In this document: positions 13,627 to 22,247 of the stretch, one piece after another | How the letters are laid out: each line of letters opens with the position of its first letter | How positions within the stretch are numbered: the stretch's first letter is position 1 | Assembly: GCA_963696105.1 (NCBI GenBank) | Contig: CAVOIP010000003.1 | Location: forward strand, 335,949-399,948 | Reading direction: 5' to 3' | DNA: 64,000 bases | DNA from: CAVRTM01 sp963696105 | GTDB lineage: Bacteria; Actinomycetota; Actinomycetes; Actinomycetales; Dermatophilaceae | Notes under the pieces: generated by a model | What the model saw: only the letters and a program-made list of their open reading frames with translations | Database searches by the model: none | What the model was told of the DNA's origin: nothing | Translations under genes and position numbers: made by a program

Positions 13627-14094
13627 ATGACCACACAGGACAACAAGATCGCCGTCCACCGCACGATCGACGCCTCGGCCAAGGACCTGTTCGAGGTCCT
13701 GTCCAACCCGCAGCGCCACGCCGGCCTCGACGGCTCAGGCTTCGTCCGCTCCGATGACCGGACCGACCGCATCACCGCGGTGGGGCAGACGTTCCGGATG
13801 AACATGACCGGGCCGCACATGGGCGGGGACTACCAGACCGACAACCACGTGACGGGATATGACGAGAACGCGCTCCTGGCGTGGAAGACGGCTCCCGCGG
13901 GCACCGAGCCGCCCGGGTGGGAGTGGATGTGGGAGCTGAAGGCCACCTCGTCGTCCTCGACGGACGTGACACTCACCTACGACTGGAGCAAGGTCACCGA
14001 CCGCGACATCCTCCAGAAGGTGTCGTTCCCGCTGGTGTCCGAGGAGCAGCTCGAGGCCTCACTGGGCAACCTGGCGGCGGCCGTCTCCTCCTGA
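13627..14094 (+). CDS. SRPBCC (START/AHSA1-like) family protein
   Basis: 155 residues. The start IAVHRTIDASAKDLFEVLSNPQRH is the first strand and helix of the SRPBCC fold (only the pieces HRTIDA and DLFEVLSNP are diagnostic); VGQTFRMNM, LLAWKTAPAG and VTLTYDWSKV follow as later strands. Such proteins bind hydrophobic ligands in a deep cavity; roles vary from polyketide cyclase-like to stress proteins, and no specific ligand can be assigned. It stands alone between the rRNA operon and a perfect palindromic terminator. The ATG at 13627 has no clear ribosome site, so the transcript may be leaderless. Confidence 0.85.
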   Translation: MTTQDNKIAVHRTIDASAKDLFEVLSNPQRHAGLDGSGFVRSDDRTDRITAVGQTFRMNMTGPHMGGDYQTDNHVTGYDENALLAWKTAPAGTEPPGWEWMWELKATSSSSTDVTLTYDWSKVTDRDILQKVSFPLVSEEQLEASLGNLAAAVSS

Positions 14095-14106
14095 TCCCGG
14101 ACGCTT

Positions 14107-14138
14107 GAGGGGGGATGGCCACGTGGCCATCCCCCCTC
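14107..14138. terminator. Bidirectional terminator
   Basis: A perfect 32-bp palindrome (16-bp arms meeting at 14122/14123) lies between two converging genes, 12 bp past the SRPBCC stop and 33 bp past the peptidase stop. It can serve both. Confidence 0.85.
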
Positions 14139-14171
14139 TGCGTCACTGCGACGGTGCGTGGTGCGCCTGCG

Positions 14172-17090
14172 TCAGCTCCCGCTGGGCACGCCGTAGACCG
14201 CGAGCTCGCTGGAGTCCAGGTACGGCGACTTCGGGTCCTGCGGGCTCAGCATGGTGTAGCGCACGAAGCGCACCTTGGTGGCGCCCCCGGTCGGCGTGAT
14301 CGGGTTCAGCTTGCCGAGGTCGGCGGACGTGAACGTCCCGCTCCCGGCTGGCACCCACGTGGTGCCGTCGGTCGAGGTCTCGACCGTGTAGCCGGCGGTG
14401 GCGGCGTTGGCCTTGTCACCACAGGTGTTCGACGGGTCGATGGCGATCGTGCTGACGTCCACCGCGCTGGGCAGCTTCACCACGACGTGCTTGGCTGGTC
14501 CTGCGTCGCTGCCCCAGCCGGAGCCGAGCGACTGGTCCAGCAGGGCCGAGGGTCCGCAGCCGTAGGCGGTGTAGTCCGGACCGTTGAAGTCGGTCACCGA
14601 GGCACCACCGCTGGCGGCGGCCCAGTCGCGTCGTACGGCCCAGTTCCTCGTGGTGGCGCCACGGCCGACCGACACCGTCGACACCTGCGAGTCGTAGCCG
14701 GCGCCGCCCACGACGACGTCGGGGTAGGTGCCGGGGAGGATGCCGGAGATGCTGTAGCCGCCGTTGGCGTCGGTCGTCGCCGTGTAGTCACCGGGGAAGC
14801 CGGAGTTGTGTCCCCCGAAGGCGACGGTCGCGCCCTTGACCCCGGCGCCGGTCCCCTCGTCGGTGACGGCCCCCGTCAGGGTGCCTCGCGGCGTCCGGGC
14901 CGACGGTGGGGTGGAGAAGTCCTCCACGGGGTGCAGGTCGTCACCGCTGACGGTGCCGGCGAAGAACCCCATGCCCCGCGTGGCGAAGACCTTCCAGATC
15001 TTCCTGGCGTTGCTCCCGCGGTGGATCGCCTGGTCGGCCTGGAGGATGGCGTTGCGCATGTCCAGGTAGGACGGGTAGGTCGGCGACAGCTCCATGCCAC
15101 GGGTCACCAGCGACTCGGCGAGCTTGGGCCCAAGCGCGCTGCGCAGGTCCCACAGCGTCTGCGCCCAGATCTCCCCGGCGGCGTGCACGTCGCCCGTCGC
15201 GTCGTAGATCCGGCCGAAGTCGCCGTAGGTGTAGCCGCCCGTGGACGTGCCCCTGGTGCCGGGGCAGGCCTTCGCGGTCGAGCCGACCGGGCAGTCCGTG
15301 GCCTCGCTGCGGATGCCCTTGCCGGCGCCGACGTAGACGCCCATGGTGAGGTCACCGGGCTTGCGGCTGTCCTTGATGGAGCCCTGGTTGACGAGGTAGT
15401 CCAGCGCGTACCAGTCGCTCCAGGCCTCACCCATCGAGCCACCCTGCACGGAGTCCAGCGCCGGGTTGTTGTCGGCGTCGGTCACCAGCCGGTGGGACAG
15501 CCCGTGGGTGTACTCGTGGAAGACGATGTCCGCCTCGTCCGAGCCCATGGTCGGGATGAACCGGTCCTGCGCGGAGCTGGCGCCCGGCTGGTGCCAGAGG
15601 TACATCTGCATCGTCGGGGACTGCCCGTCCGGTGGGGTGGCGAAGTTGGCGTTGTCGATGTGTCGCAGGTCCGGCAGCCCCTTGTTGACGGCCGCGCCGT
15701 CCAGCGACTCGTTGTGGACCGGGTCGCCGCCCTTGCCGTACCCGCTGGAGTTCACCTGCTGGAAGTTGCCGGCCGCCTCGGTGAACCCGATCGGCGCCTT
15801 CGCCAGGTAGTCGTGCCACGTGTTGACGAAGTAGAAGTTCTGCGCAGCCGAGCGCTCGTCGTTCGTCTGCCACGAGTACGCGGAGTTCGGGTCCCAGGTG
15901 CACACGTACGCTGTGCACGGCTCGCCGGTGGGGTCGGTCCGCACCAGCGGGAACCGATAGCCCTTCGCACCGGGGCTGATCTCCTCCGTGGAGTCGGCCG
16001 CGTTGTTGTCGTTGGTGTCGCTGTAGGTGTGCACGTTGTTGCCGAACAGCACCACCGCGCCCTTGGGGAGCCAACCGGGGCGGTTGAGGCTGACGGTGTG
16101 CGTCCTGCCGCTGCTGCCGGGGGCACCGGGGTAGTAGTCGAAGACGTCGGCCTGGTCCTTGCCGGCGGCAGCACGAGCCGGCTTGGCCTTGCCGGAGCCG
16201 GCGGCGCCGCTCGTGCCGTTGGCCGTCAGCTCCGAGCTGAGCACGTCGCGGTAGAGGATCCGCCCGGACTCGGCGTCGATGACGTCCAGCGTCGGTGTGG
16301 CCGCGGACATCGTGACGGTCTGTATCGCACGACGGGTGCCGCCGGCGGTGTGGAACAGCACCGGCGTGCCGGTGTCGCCCTTGGCCGGAGCGACCTGCTC
16401 CTCCCCCATGTCCTTCTTGGACACCCGGATCGCCGCGTCGACACTCAGACTCGCACGCAGGGTGGCGGGCGCGTGCAGCCCCGGCACCGGCGAGCCGGTC
16501 ACATTGATGAGCCGACCATCCTTGGTCACGTTGGCTTCGAGGCCGTTCCCGAACAGCGGCACGCCGTCGACCTTCTGGACGAAGGCCAGGTGGTGGATGC
16601 CCGCGATGTCGACGTAGTCGCGGGCGAGCTCGAGCTGTGCGAGATCCGTTGCGGACAGGGCAAAGACGTCCGCGTGGGCGCGCACGTAGCCCAGGGCGAC
16701 GCTCTTCGCCGACGCCCGCGACGGACCCGTCAGCATGCCGTCGAGCCGACTGACCTGACGCGGGGTGCCGGTCAGCGGGTCCACGTCGATGACCGACTGC
16801 GGACCGAGCGCCTTGGCCAGCTTGCGCACGGGCGCCGCGGCTTCGAGCGCGGCGGACCGGTTGGCGTGGGCCTTCTGCTGGGCCGGCGTGGTGCCCTCGC
16901 GGATGTCGAAGACCCCCGTGGTGTCCTTGCCGGCCGTGCCGCCACGGGCGCCTGCGCCGGGGCTGGTGGGGCGGTCGAGCTGGCCGGAAGGGTTGCTGGC
17001 CGCCTGGGCCAGCGGCTGGAACGCGAGCATGCCTGTGCTGCATGCGGTTGCGAGGACCAGCGCTGAGGTGACGCGTGAGCGTCGGGACAT
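14172..17090 (-). CDS. Secreted M36 (fungalysin) metallopeptidase with C-terminal accessory domains
   Basis: 972 residues from ATG 17090, which has GGAGG seven bases upstream. A signal peptide (MSRRSRVTSALVLA to AQA-A, about 1-30) is followed by an FTP-type propeptide (about 80-300) and the M36 catalytic domain (about 320-680), with the zinc motif HEYTH in VFHEYTHGLSH and the downstream glutamate region GEAWSDW. A carboxypeptidase-regulatory-like beta-sandwich (GTLTGAVTDEGTG onward, about 715-790) and a C-terminal discoidin/F5-8C-like domain (about 800-950) complete it; the last may hold it on a surface or glycan. It acts outside the cell, probably after propeptide removal. Confidence 0.93.
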   Translation of the reverse strand: MSRRSRVTSALVLATACSTGMLAFQPLAQAASNPSGQLDRPTSPGAGARGGTAGKDTTGVFDIREGTTPAQQKAHANRSAALEAAAPVRKLAKALGPQSVIDVDPLTGTPRQVSRLDGMLTGPSRASAKSVALGYVRAHADVFALSATDLAQLELARDYVDIAGIHHLAFVQKVDGVPLFGNGLEANVTKDGRLINVTGSPVPGLHAPATLRASLSVDAAIRVSKKDMGEEQVAPAKGDTGTPVLFHTAGGTRRAIQTVTMSAATPTLDVIDAESGRILYRDVLSSELTANGTSGAAGSGKAKPARAAAGKDQADVFDYYPGAPGSSGRTHTVSLNRPGWLPKGAVVLFGNNVHTYSDTNDNNAADSTEEISPGAKGYRFPLVRTDPTGEPCTAYVCTWDPNSAYSWQTNDERSAAQNFYFVNTWHDYLAKAPIGFTEAAGNFQQVNSSGYGKGGDPVHNESLDGAAVNKGLPDLRHIDNANFATPPDGQSPTMQMYLWHQPGASSAQDRFIPTMGSDEADIVFHEYTHGLSHRLVTDADNNPALDSVQGGSMGEAWSDWYALDYLVNQGSIKDSRKPGDLTMGVYVGAGKGIRSEATDCPVGSTAKACPGTRGTSTGGYTYGDFGRIYDATGDVHAAGEIWAQTLWDLRSALGPKLAESLVTRGMELSPTYPSYLDMRNAILQADQAIHRGSNARKIWKVFATRGMGFFAGTVSGDDLHPVEDFSTPPSARTPRGTLTGAVTDEGTGAGVKGATVAFGGHNSGFPGDYTATTDANGGYSISGILPGTYPDVVVGGAGYDSQVSTVSVGRGATTRNWAVRRDWAAASGGASVTDFNGPDYTAYGCGPSALLDQSLGSGWGSDAGPAKHVVVKLPSAVDVSTIAIDPSNTCGDKANAATAGYTVETSTDGTTWVPAGSGTFTSADLGKLNPITPTGGATKVRFVRYTMLSPQDPKSPYLDSSELAVYGVPSGS

Positions 17091-17185
17091 GGCGCCTCCG
17101 ATTCGGGAAATGATGACCCCGTGATCGTCCCCCCGGTCAGGAACCACCACAACCGCCGGCGTGCCGCCCGGACGTAAAAGGTTGG

Positions 17186-18754
17186 TCAGGTTTCGCGGGT
17201 TTCCTCAGGGATGAGCGTCTCGCGCCGAAGCACACGGCCTGCGAAGAAGTCCGGCGCCACGAGGTTGTAGCCGACCATGAGCACCAGACCGAGCAGGAGC
17301 GAGCCGACTCCGGTCAGGAAGACGCCGCCCAGCTGCCAGTGCGGCGGGAACGGCAACGTCCACGACGTGGTGCCGTAGTCGGGCTTGGCGTAGTCGAGGA
17401 CTGCCCTGACGAACGCCGACACGAGCATGACGCCGCCCACCAGCGGCAGGACGCCCTTGACGAGCAGCGCCCTCGAGCTGCCGAACAGCTCGTGGCGGAA
17501 GAACCACGCGCAGGCGAAGCCGGTCATCCCGTAGTAGAACGCGATCAGCAGACCGATCGACGCGACGGTGTCGCCGAGCACGTTGGGGCTGAGCCGGACC
17601 AGGACGACGTAGAACGCGACGGAGGCGACACCCATGCCGACCGTCGACCAGGTCGGCGTGAGGTGTCGAGGGTGGATCCGCTTGAAGTTGGCGGGAATCG
17701 CCCGGAACACGGCCATGGACAAGGTCGTCCGTGCCGTCGGCAGGATGGTGGTCAGCGTGGACGCCGCGGCCGAGCTGAGGACCATGAGGATGAGCAGCTT
17801 GGTCAGTCCCCCACCGATGATGCTCGAGCCGAAGACGGCGTGGCCGAGCACGGACAGCACGTCGCCGGCATTGTCGGGGTTGCCGAGGCCGATCCCCTTG
17901 CTGCCGATGCCGGAGTAGGCCTGGGCCGCTACGGTGACCATGCTGTAGATGGCGAGCAGGAGCAGCGTCGACAGGACCGCCGCCCGTCCGGGGGTGTGCG
18001 CCTTGTCCCTCGTCTCCTCGTTCACGGAGACCGCGGTGTCCCATCCCCAGTAGATGAACACCGCCAGGAGCACCCCGTCGGCGAGTGCGCTGAGCGAGGG
18101 CACCTGGAACGGGTTGAACCAGGACCACGACGGCGGGATCGACGTCGCCGCAGCGTGTCCGGTCCACACCCGCACGAGGGCGACGACCGACAGGACGACC
18201 AGCATGAACATCTCGACGCCGAGCAGCGCGTACTGCACGCGCGCCGAGAGCTCGATGCCGACGTAGCAGATCCACGTCATCAGGACGATCCAGAGCACAC
18301 CTGCCACCGTGGTCGCGAAGGCGTTGGTGGCAAGGCTGTCCAGGCCGACGAGCAGGAAGCCGTACTGGCCGGCGATCTGGGCCAGGTTCGCCATGACGAT
18401 GATGTCGGCGGCGACGATCGCCCAGCCGCCCATCCAGCCCGTGTGCGGCCCGAACGCCCGGGTCGCCCAGGTGAAGGTCGTGCCGCAGTCGGGGTCGACG
18501 CGGTTCAGCTGCTGGTAGGCCACGGCGATGAAGAGCATCGGCAGGAACGCGAGGATCATCACCGCCGGTGACTGCAGGCCCACCGCCAGCACGACGGCGC
18601 CGATCGTGGCGGCGAGGCTGTACGCCGGTGCCGTGGAGGCCACGCCGATCACCACGCTGGACATCAGGCCCAGCGCTCCCCCCTTCAGTCCCTTGTCGCC
18701 GCCGGACTCGTCGACCACGTCGACCGGCGGGGTCGTGGGCACGCTGGGCGACAT
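17186..18754 (-). CDS. APC family amino acid permease
   Basis: 522 residues from ATG 18754 with GGAGG eight bases upstream. After about 30 polar residues comes KGLKGGALGLMSSVVIG and ASTAPAYSLAATIG, the first broken helix of the APC fold, then DPDCGTTFTWATRAFGP and the remaining helices to about residue 510. This resembles the YjeH/GABA-permease and glutamate-type branch. The substrate is an amino acid or amine, not resolvable here. The flanking genes are unrelated and the gene appears monocistronic. The cytosolic tail is short. Confidence 0.92.
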   Translation of the reverse strand: MSPSVPTTPPVDVVDESGGDKGLKGGALGLMSSVVIGVASTAPAYSLAATIGAVVLAVGLQSPAVMILAFLPMLFIAVAYQQLNRVDPDCGTTFTWATRAFGPHTGWMGGWAIVAADIIVMANLAQIAGQYGFLLVGLDSLATNAFATTVAGVLWIVLMTWICYVGIELSARVQYALLGVEMFMLVVLSVVALVRVWTGHAAATSIPPSWSWFNPFQVPSLSALADGVLLAVFIYWGWDTAVSVNEETRDKAHTPGRAAVLSTLLLLAIYSMVTVAAQAYSGIGSKGIGLGNPDNAGDVLSVLGHAVFGSSIIGGGLTKLLILMVLSSAAASTLTTILPTARTTLSMAVFRAIPANFKRIHPRHLTPTWSTVGMGVASVAFYVVLVRLSPNVLGDTVASIGLLIAFYYGMTGFACAWFFRHELFGSSRALLVKGVLPLVGGVMLVSAFVRAVLDYAKPDYGTTSWTLPFPPHWQLGGVFLTGVGSLLLGLVLMVGYNLVAPDFFAGRVLRRETLIPEETRET

Positions 18755-18922
18755 GGCTTCCTCCCGTGGGCCGCCCCGCGGCAGGGCGTCAACCACTCCG
18801 AGCGTGGGCCGACAGCACGTGCCGCGCCTCCTCCCCGAGGTATGAACCCGCGGGCACGTAGGCGCGACGCGCGGGATTCCAGCCGGCGCGCCGTACGGGC
18901 TGGCCGCGGTTCCGGCGCGGTG

Positions 18923-19490
18923 TCACTCGAGCACGTGGCGCAGGTAGCGTTCCGGGCCGCCCAGGAACCGCCGGTGGTGGTCCACGAGCGCCAGGTCGTC
19001 CCACGCGGTCTCCTGCCAGCCGGAGCCGTCGAGCCGCGAGCGCAGCACCTCCAGGAACGACTCGCCGTGGCTCATCTCGTGGAAGTGCGCCTCGCGGCCT
19101 TCCCGCGCGGGGTTTGGACTCCAGGTAGGTGTAGAAGCCGTGCATCGTCTCGGCACGCAGGACGTAGCCCCACCACGACGCGCCCGCCTCACGCTGGACG
19201 CGCAGCCAGCCGGCGGGCGGGGACTCGCTGGACCGGGTCCCGTGCCGGGCGTGAATGGAGCCGCCCTCGGCGTTCAGCCCGTAGGCCATGGCGATGGCCT
19301 CGACCAGCGTCGACTTCCCGGTGCCGTTGTCGCCGACGAGGACGGTGGCCGGTCCCAGCTCCAGGCCGTCGCGCAGCAGCTGCCTCACGGCCGGCAGCGC
19401 ACCGGGCCAGCCGGTCTCGTCGACCGCCGCCGCGGGGGCCCGCCCGACGCGCCGCAACGGCAGCCGGCGGTCGAACCGATGCCGTGCCAT
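18923..19490 (-). pseudogene. AAA family ATPase remnant (frameshifted and internally deleted)
   Basis: Starts MARHRFDRRLPLRRV and has a good Walker A (GDNGTGKST) plus EAIAMAYGLNAEGGS, matching small ATP-binding proteins of the COG3910 type. After FYTYLES the frame is lost: AAACCCC at 19109-19115 has one base too many, and the next frame continues NPAREGREAHFHEMSHGE, the family's SHGES signature. From RSRLDGSG near 19020 it jumps straight to AWDDLALVDHHRRFL and ends PERYLRHVLE. The Walker B (DEPE) and the histidine switch, about 60-70 residues, are absent. Even with the frame repaired it could not hydrolyse ATP. Confidence 0.82.
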
Positions 19491-19570
19491 GTCGGGCCCC
19501 GGTCTCGCCGTGCCTGCTCCTGGCGACGAATATGCCGTGGGACCGAGGCCCGCCCGCCCGGTGGCGACCG

Positions 19571-20737
19571 TCAGCGGTCGGGGACCGGTTGGGGCGCCGG
19601 CGGTCCGACGTACCGGGCGGACGGGCGGATGATCCGCGGATCGGCCGCCTGCTCCAGCACGTTCGCCGACCAGCCGATGGCCCGGGCGACGGCGAAGGTG
19701 GGGGTGAACATCTCGCGGGACAGGCCGCACAGCGCCATCACCACCCCCGCGTAGAACTCGACGTTGGTGTGCAGCTCGCGGCCGGGCTTGAGCTCGGCCA
19801 GGATCTCGACCACGCGGCGCTCGACCTGGACGGCGAGCCCGACCAGCCGGCCGGCCTCGTCGTCCCCGCGCGCGAGCGACTGGGCGACCCCCCGCAGCAT
19901 GCGCGAGCGCGGGTCCTCGGTGCGGTAGACCGCGTGGCCGAAGCCCATGACCCGGTCGCCCGCCAGCACCCGCCGCCGGATCCACGGGTCGATCCGGTCC
20001 GGCGTGCCGATGGCATCGAGGGTCTCCAGGGCCCGGCTGGGCGCACCCCCGTGCAGGGGCCCGGACAGGGCACCGATCGCGGCCACGAGGCAGGCGGCGA
20101 CGTCGGCGCCCGTGGAGGCGACCACGCGGGCGGTGAACGTCGAGGCGTTGAAGCCGTGGTCGACGGTCAGCAGGAGGTACTGCTCCACGGCCCGCGCCCG
20201 CTCGGGCGCCGGCTCCTCGCCCGTGAGCATCGTCAGGTACGCCGCGGCATGGCCCAGGTCGTCCCGTGGCTCGAGCGGCGCCTTCCCCGTGCCCAGGCGG
20301 TGCAGCGCGGCCAGGATCGTCGGCACGGCCGCCGCCAGCCCGAGCGCGTCCCGCCGCCGCTGGTCGGGGGTGAGGTCGTAGACCGGGGCCAGGGCGCGCG
20401 CGCTGCCCAGCAGCGACAGGGTCGTACGCAGGCCGTCCAGCGGGCTGCCACCGGCCGCGGCGATCGCCGGGAGTGCAGCGAGGACCGCGGCCGGCAGGTG
20501 GCGCGCGGCCGCGACCTCGTGGGCGAAGGCAGCCGCCTCGGGGACGGCGGGCAGCCTGCCCTCGAACAGCAGGTGCCAGACGTCCTCGAGGCTGCGCCGG
20601 TGTGCCAGGTCCAGCGCGGAGTACTCGCGGTAGTGGTAGAACCCCTCGCGCCCGCGGACGTCGCCGAGCGCGGTCTCGGCGACGACCACCCCCTTCAGGC
20701 CGGGTGGGACGTCAACGGTGTCGGACACGGTGGTCAT
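19571..20737 (-). CDS. Citrate synthase (CitA-like second type)
   Basis: 388 residues from ATG 20737 (GGGAG nine bases upstream). It condenses acetyl-CoA or propionyl-CoA with oxaloacetate. Active-site regions are clear: DHGFNASTF, LHGGAPSRAL (first His), GFGHAVYRTEDPR (second His). The third catalytic site reads NVEFYAG, with Glu where classical enzymes have Asp; I believe this is common in the actinobacterial citrate synthase 2 branch. The C-terminus RPSARYVGP is also typical. It is divergent from another citrate synthase gene and shares its short control region. Whether it makes citrate or 2-methylcitrate cannot be decided. Confidence 0.9.
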   Translation of the reverse strand: MTTVSDTVDVPPGLKGVVVAETALGDVRGREGFYHYREYSALDLAHRRSLEDVWHLLFEGRLPAVPEAAAFAHEVAAARHLPAAVLAALPAIAAAGGSPLDGLRTTLSLLGSARALAPVYDLTPDQRRRDALGLAAAVPTILAALHRLGTGKAPLEPRDDLGHAAAYLTMLTGEEPAPERARAVEQYLLLTVDHGFNASTFTARVVASTGADVAACLVAAIGALSGPLHGGAPSRALETLDAIGTPDRIDPWIRRRVLAGDRVMGFGHAVYRTEDPRSRMLRGVAQSLARGDDEAGRLVGLAVQVERRVVEILAELKPGRELHTNVEFYAGVVMALCGLSREMFTPTFAVARAIGWSANVLEQAADPRIIRPSARYVGPPAPQPVPDR

Positions 20738-20813
20738 GGCAGCTCCCTGGCGGCTACGGCTACGGCGCCGGCACCCGCCGGCTCTGAGCACTGTCCGTCG
20801 CGACGTCCATGGT

Positions 20814-20837
20814 TGTCAACGTTGATACAGTCAATGT
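20814..20837. promoter_or_regulatory. Palindromic operator candidate between the two citrate synthase genes
   Basis: TCAACGTTGA (20816-20825) is a perfect 10-bp palindrome within TTGTCAACGTTGATACA, only 12 bp before the ATG of the plus-strand gene and 79 bp before the minus-strand start. There is no ribosome site before that ATG, so the plus transcript may be leaderless, with the palindrome at its promoter. A regulator here, possibly the helix-turn-helix of the plus-strand enzyme, could control both genes. Confidence 0.5.
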
Positions 20838-22109
20838 ATGACGCCCCGCGACGACCGCCGACTGACCAGCCGCGAGGCGGCCGACCGCCTGGGGGTGCGC
20901 CTGGAGACGGTCTACGCCTACGCCAGCCGGGGCCTGCTGACCAGCCGGCGCGCGGCCGCCGGCCGGGGCAGCACCTTCGACCCCGACGAGGTGGAGGCCC
21001 TCCTCGCGCGAGACCGACGAGGAGGGCCCCCGCGAGGAGGGCCGTCCCGGCCCGCCGGGTGGCGGGGACCCGCAGTGGACACCGACATCAGCCTCATCGA
21101 GGGCGCCAGGTTGTTCTTTCGCGGGGTCGACGCCGTGGCCCTGGCCCGCGCCGGCGGCTTCGAGCGCACGGCACGGTGGCTCTGGACCGGCGCGACCAGC
21201 GGGAGCCGGTTCGAGCCGTCCCCGGAGCCCCTGGCTGCGGCGCGGGCCGCGGTCGCCGCCCTCCCGCCGAGCGCCGACCTGGTCTCGCAGCTGCGCGTCG
21301 CCGTGGCCGCGGCGTCGTCGGCGGACCCCCTGAGGTACGACACGCGGGGGCCCGCGGTGCTGGCCACCGCCACCGCGCTCCTGGCCACGATGGTGGAGGC
21401 GCTCCCCCGCACCGGTGCCGAGGCCGCCGACGCCGCCGCCGTTCCCGACCGTGCCGGGGAGGACCCGCCCCTGGCGACCCGGCTGTGGGCCCGGCTCACT
21501 CCCCACGCTCCCTCGAAGGGCCTCCTGTGGTCCCTGGATGCGGCGCTGGTCCTCCTGGTCGACCACGACCTGGCGGTGTCCACCGTCGCGGCGCGCACCG
21601 CCGCGTCCGCCCGTGCGCATCCCTACGCGGTCGTCTCGACCGGCCTGTCGGCGATGGAGGGACCGCTGCACGGGGCGGCGAGCACCCTGGCGTACGACGT
21701 CCTGGGCCAGTGTCTCGACGGCGATCCGCGCCTCGTCGTGGCCGAGCACCTGCGAGCGGGCCGAGCGCTGCCCGGCTTCGGCCACGGCCTCTACCCCGAG
21801 GGTGATCCGCGTGCCGCGCTGCTGCTCGAGCTGCTGGGAGGGGACCCCGCCGCGTCGGCCGTGCTCGGCGCTGTGCAGCGGCTCACGGCGGCCAGCGGGC
21901 TGCAGCCGAACATCGACCTGGCGCTCGCCGCCCTGGCCCGGGCGGCGGGCATGCCCCGGGACGCGGGCGAGGTCGTCTTCTCCATCGCCCGGTCGGTCGG
22001 CTGGGTGGCCCACGCCCTGGAGGAGTACGACGAGACGCCTCTACGGTTCCGGGGGCAGGGGCACTACCGCGGGCCGCGGCCGCCACAGCCGCTGCCGTGG
22101 ACCTCCTGA
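20838..22109 (+). CDS. Citrate synthase with N-terminal helix-turn-helix domain
   Basis: 423 residues. Residues 8-60 (RLTSREAADRLGVRLETV then YAYASRGLLTSRR) form a MerR/excisionase-type DNA-binding domain; residues 75-420 are a citrate synthase fold with DTDISLIEGARLFFRG, ATGATSG, LHGAAS, GFGHGLYPEGDPR and NIDLALAAL. The catalytic His, His and Asp are all in place. Fused enzymes of this kind are known in actinobacteria, but their physiology is little studied. The divergent partner is a stand-alone citrate synthase. The enzyme could sense its own substrate and regulate, or the domain could be structural. The region after the DNA-binding domain is rich in RGGPPRGG. Confidence 0.9.
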   Translation: MTPRDDRRLTSREAADRLGVRLETVYAYASRGLLTSRRAAAGRGSTFDPDEVEALLARDRRGGPPRGGPSRPAGWRGPAVDTDISLIEGARLFFRGVDAVALARAGGFERTARWLWTGATSGSRFEPSPEPLAAARAAVAALPPSADLVSQLRVAVAAASSADPLRYDTRGPAVLATATALLATMVEALPRTGAEAADAAAVPDRAGEDPPLATRLWARLTPHAPSKGLLWSLDAALVLLVDHDLAVSTVAARTAASARAHPYAVVSTGLSAMEGPLHGAASTLAYDVLGQCLDGDPRLVVAEHLRAGRALPGFGHGLYPEGDPRAALLLELLGGDPAASAVLGAVQRLTAASGLQPNIDLALAALARAAGMPRDAGEVVFSIARSVGWVAHALEEYDETPLRFRGQGHYRGPRPPQPLPWTS

Positions 22110-22182
22110 GAGGGTGAGCCAGCCGCGCGGCCGACCGTCGCCATCGGTGCCGTGGGTCGGCGACCGCAGGCCCGTGGTCCCC

Positions 22183-22241
22183 GGGACCCGGAACCACGGG
22201 ACCCGGAACCACGGGACCCGGGACCACGGGACCCGGGTCAC
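22183..22241. repeat. Four tandem 15-bp repeats
   Basis: Unit GGGACCCGGAACCAC, two perfect copies (22183-22212), one with a single change (22213-22227) and a shorter fourth copy (22228-22241). They lie between the stop codons of two converging genes. Each unit holds GGGACCC..GG, able to pair with neighbours, so the array may fold and act as terminator. Confidence 0.8.
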
Positions 22242-22247
22242 GGGGCC

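Noticed and set aside
14115..17066. Long open frame of 983 codons on the plus strand
   Set aside because: It is antisense to the M36 peptidase, whose signal peptide, HEYTH and domains are clear. Long empty frames are common in GC-rich DNA.
18842..21805. 987-codon plus-strand frame
   Set aside because: Covers the AAA remnant and a citrate synthase on the other strand; its composition is a shadow pattern.
22183..22241. CRISPR-like repeat
   Set aside because: Units are directly adjacent with no spacers; a simple tandem repeat.
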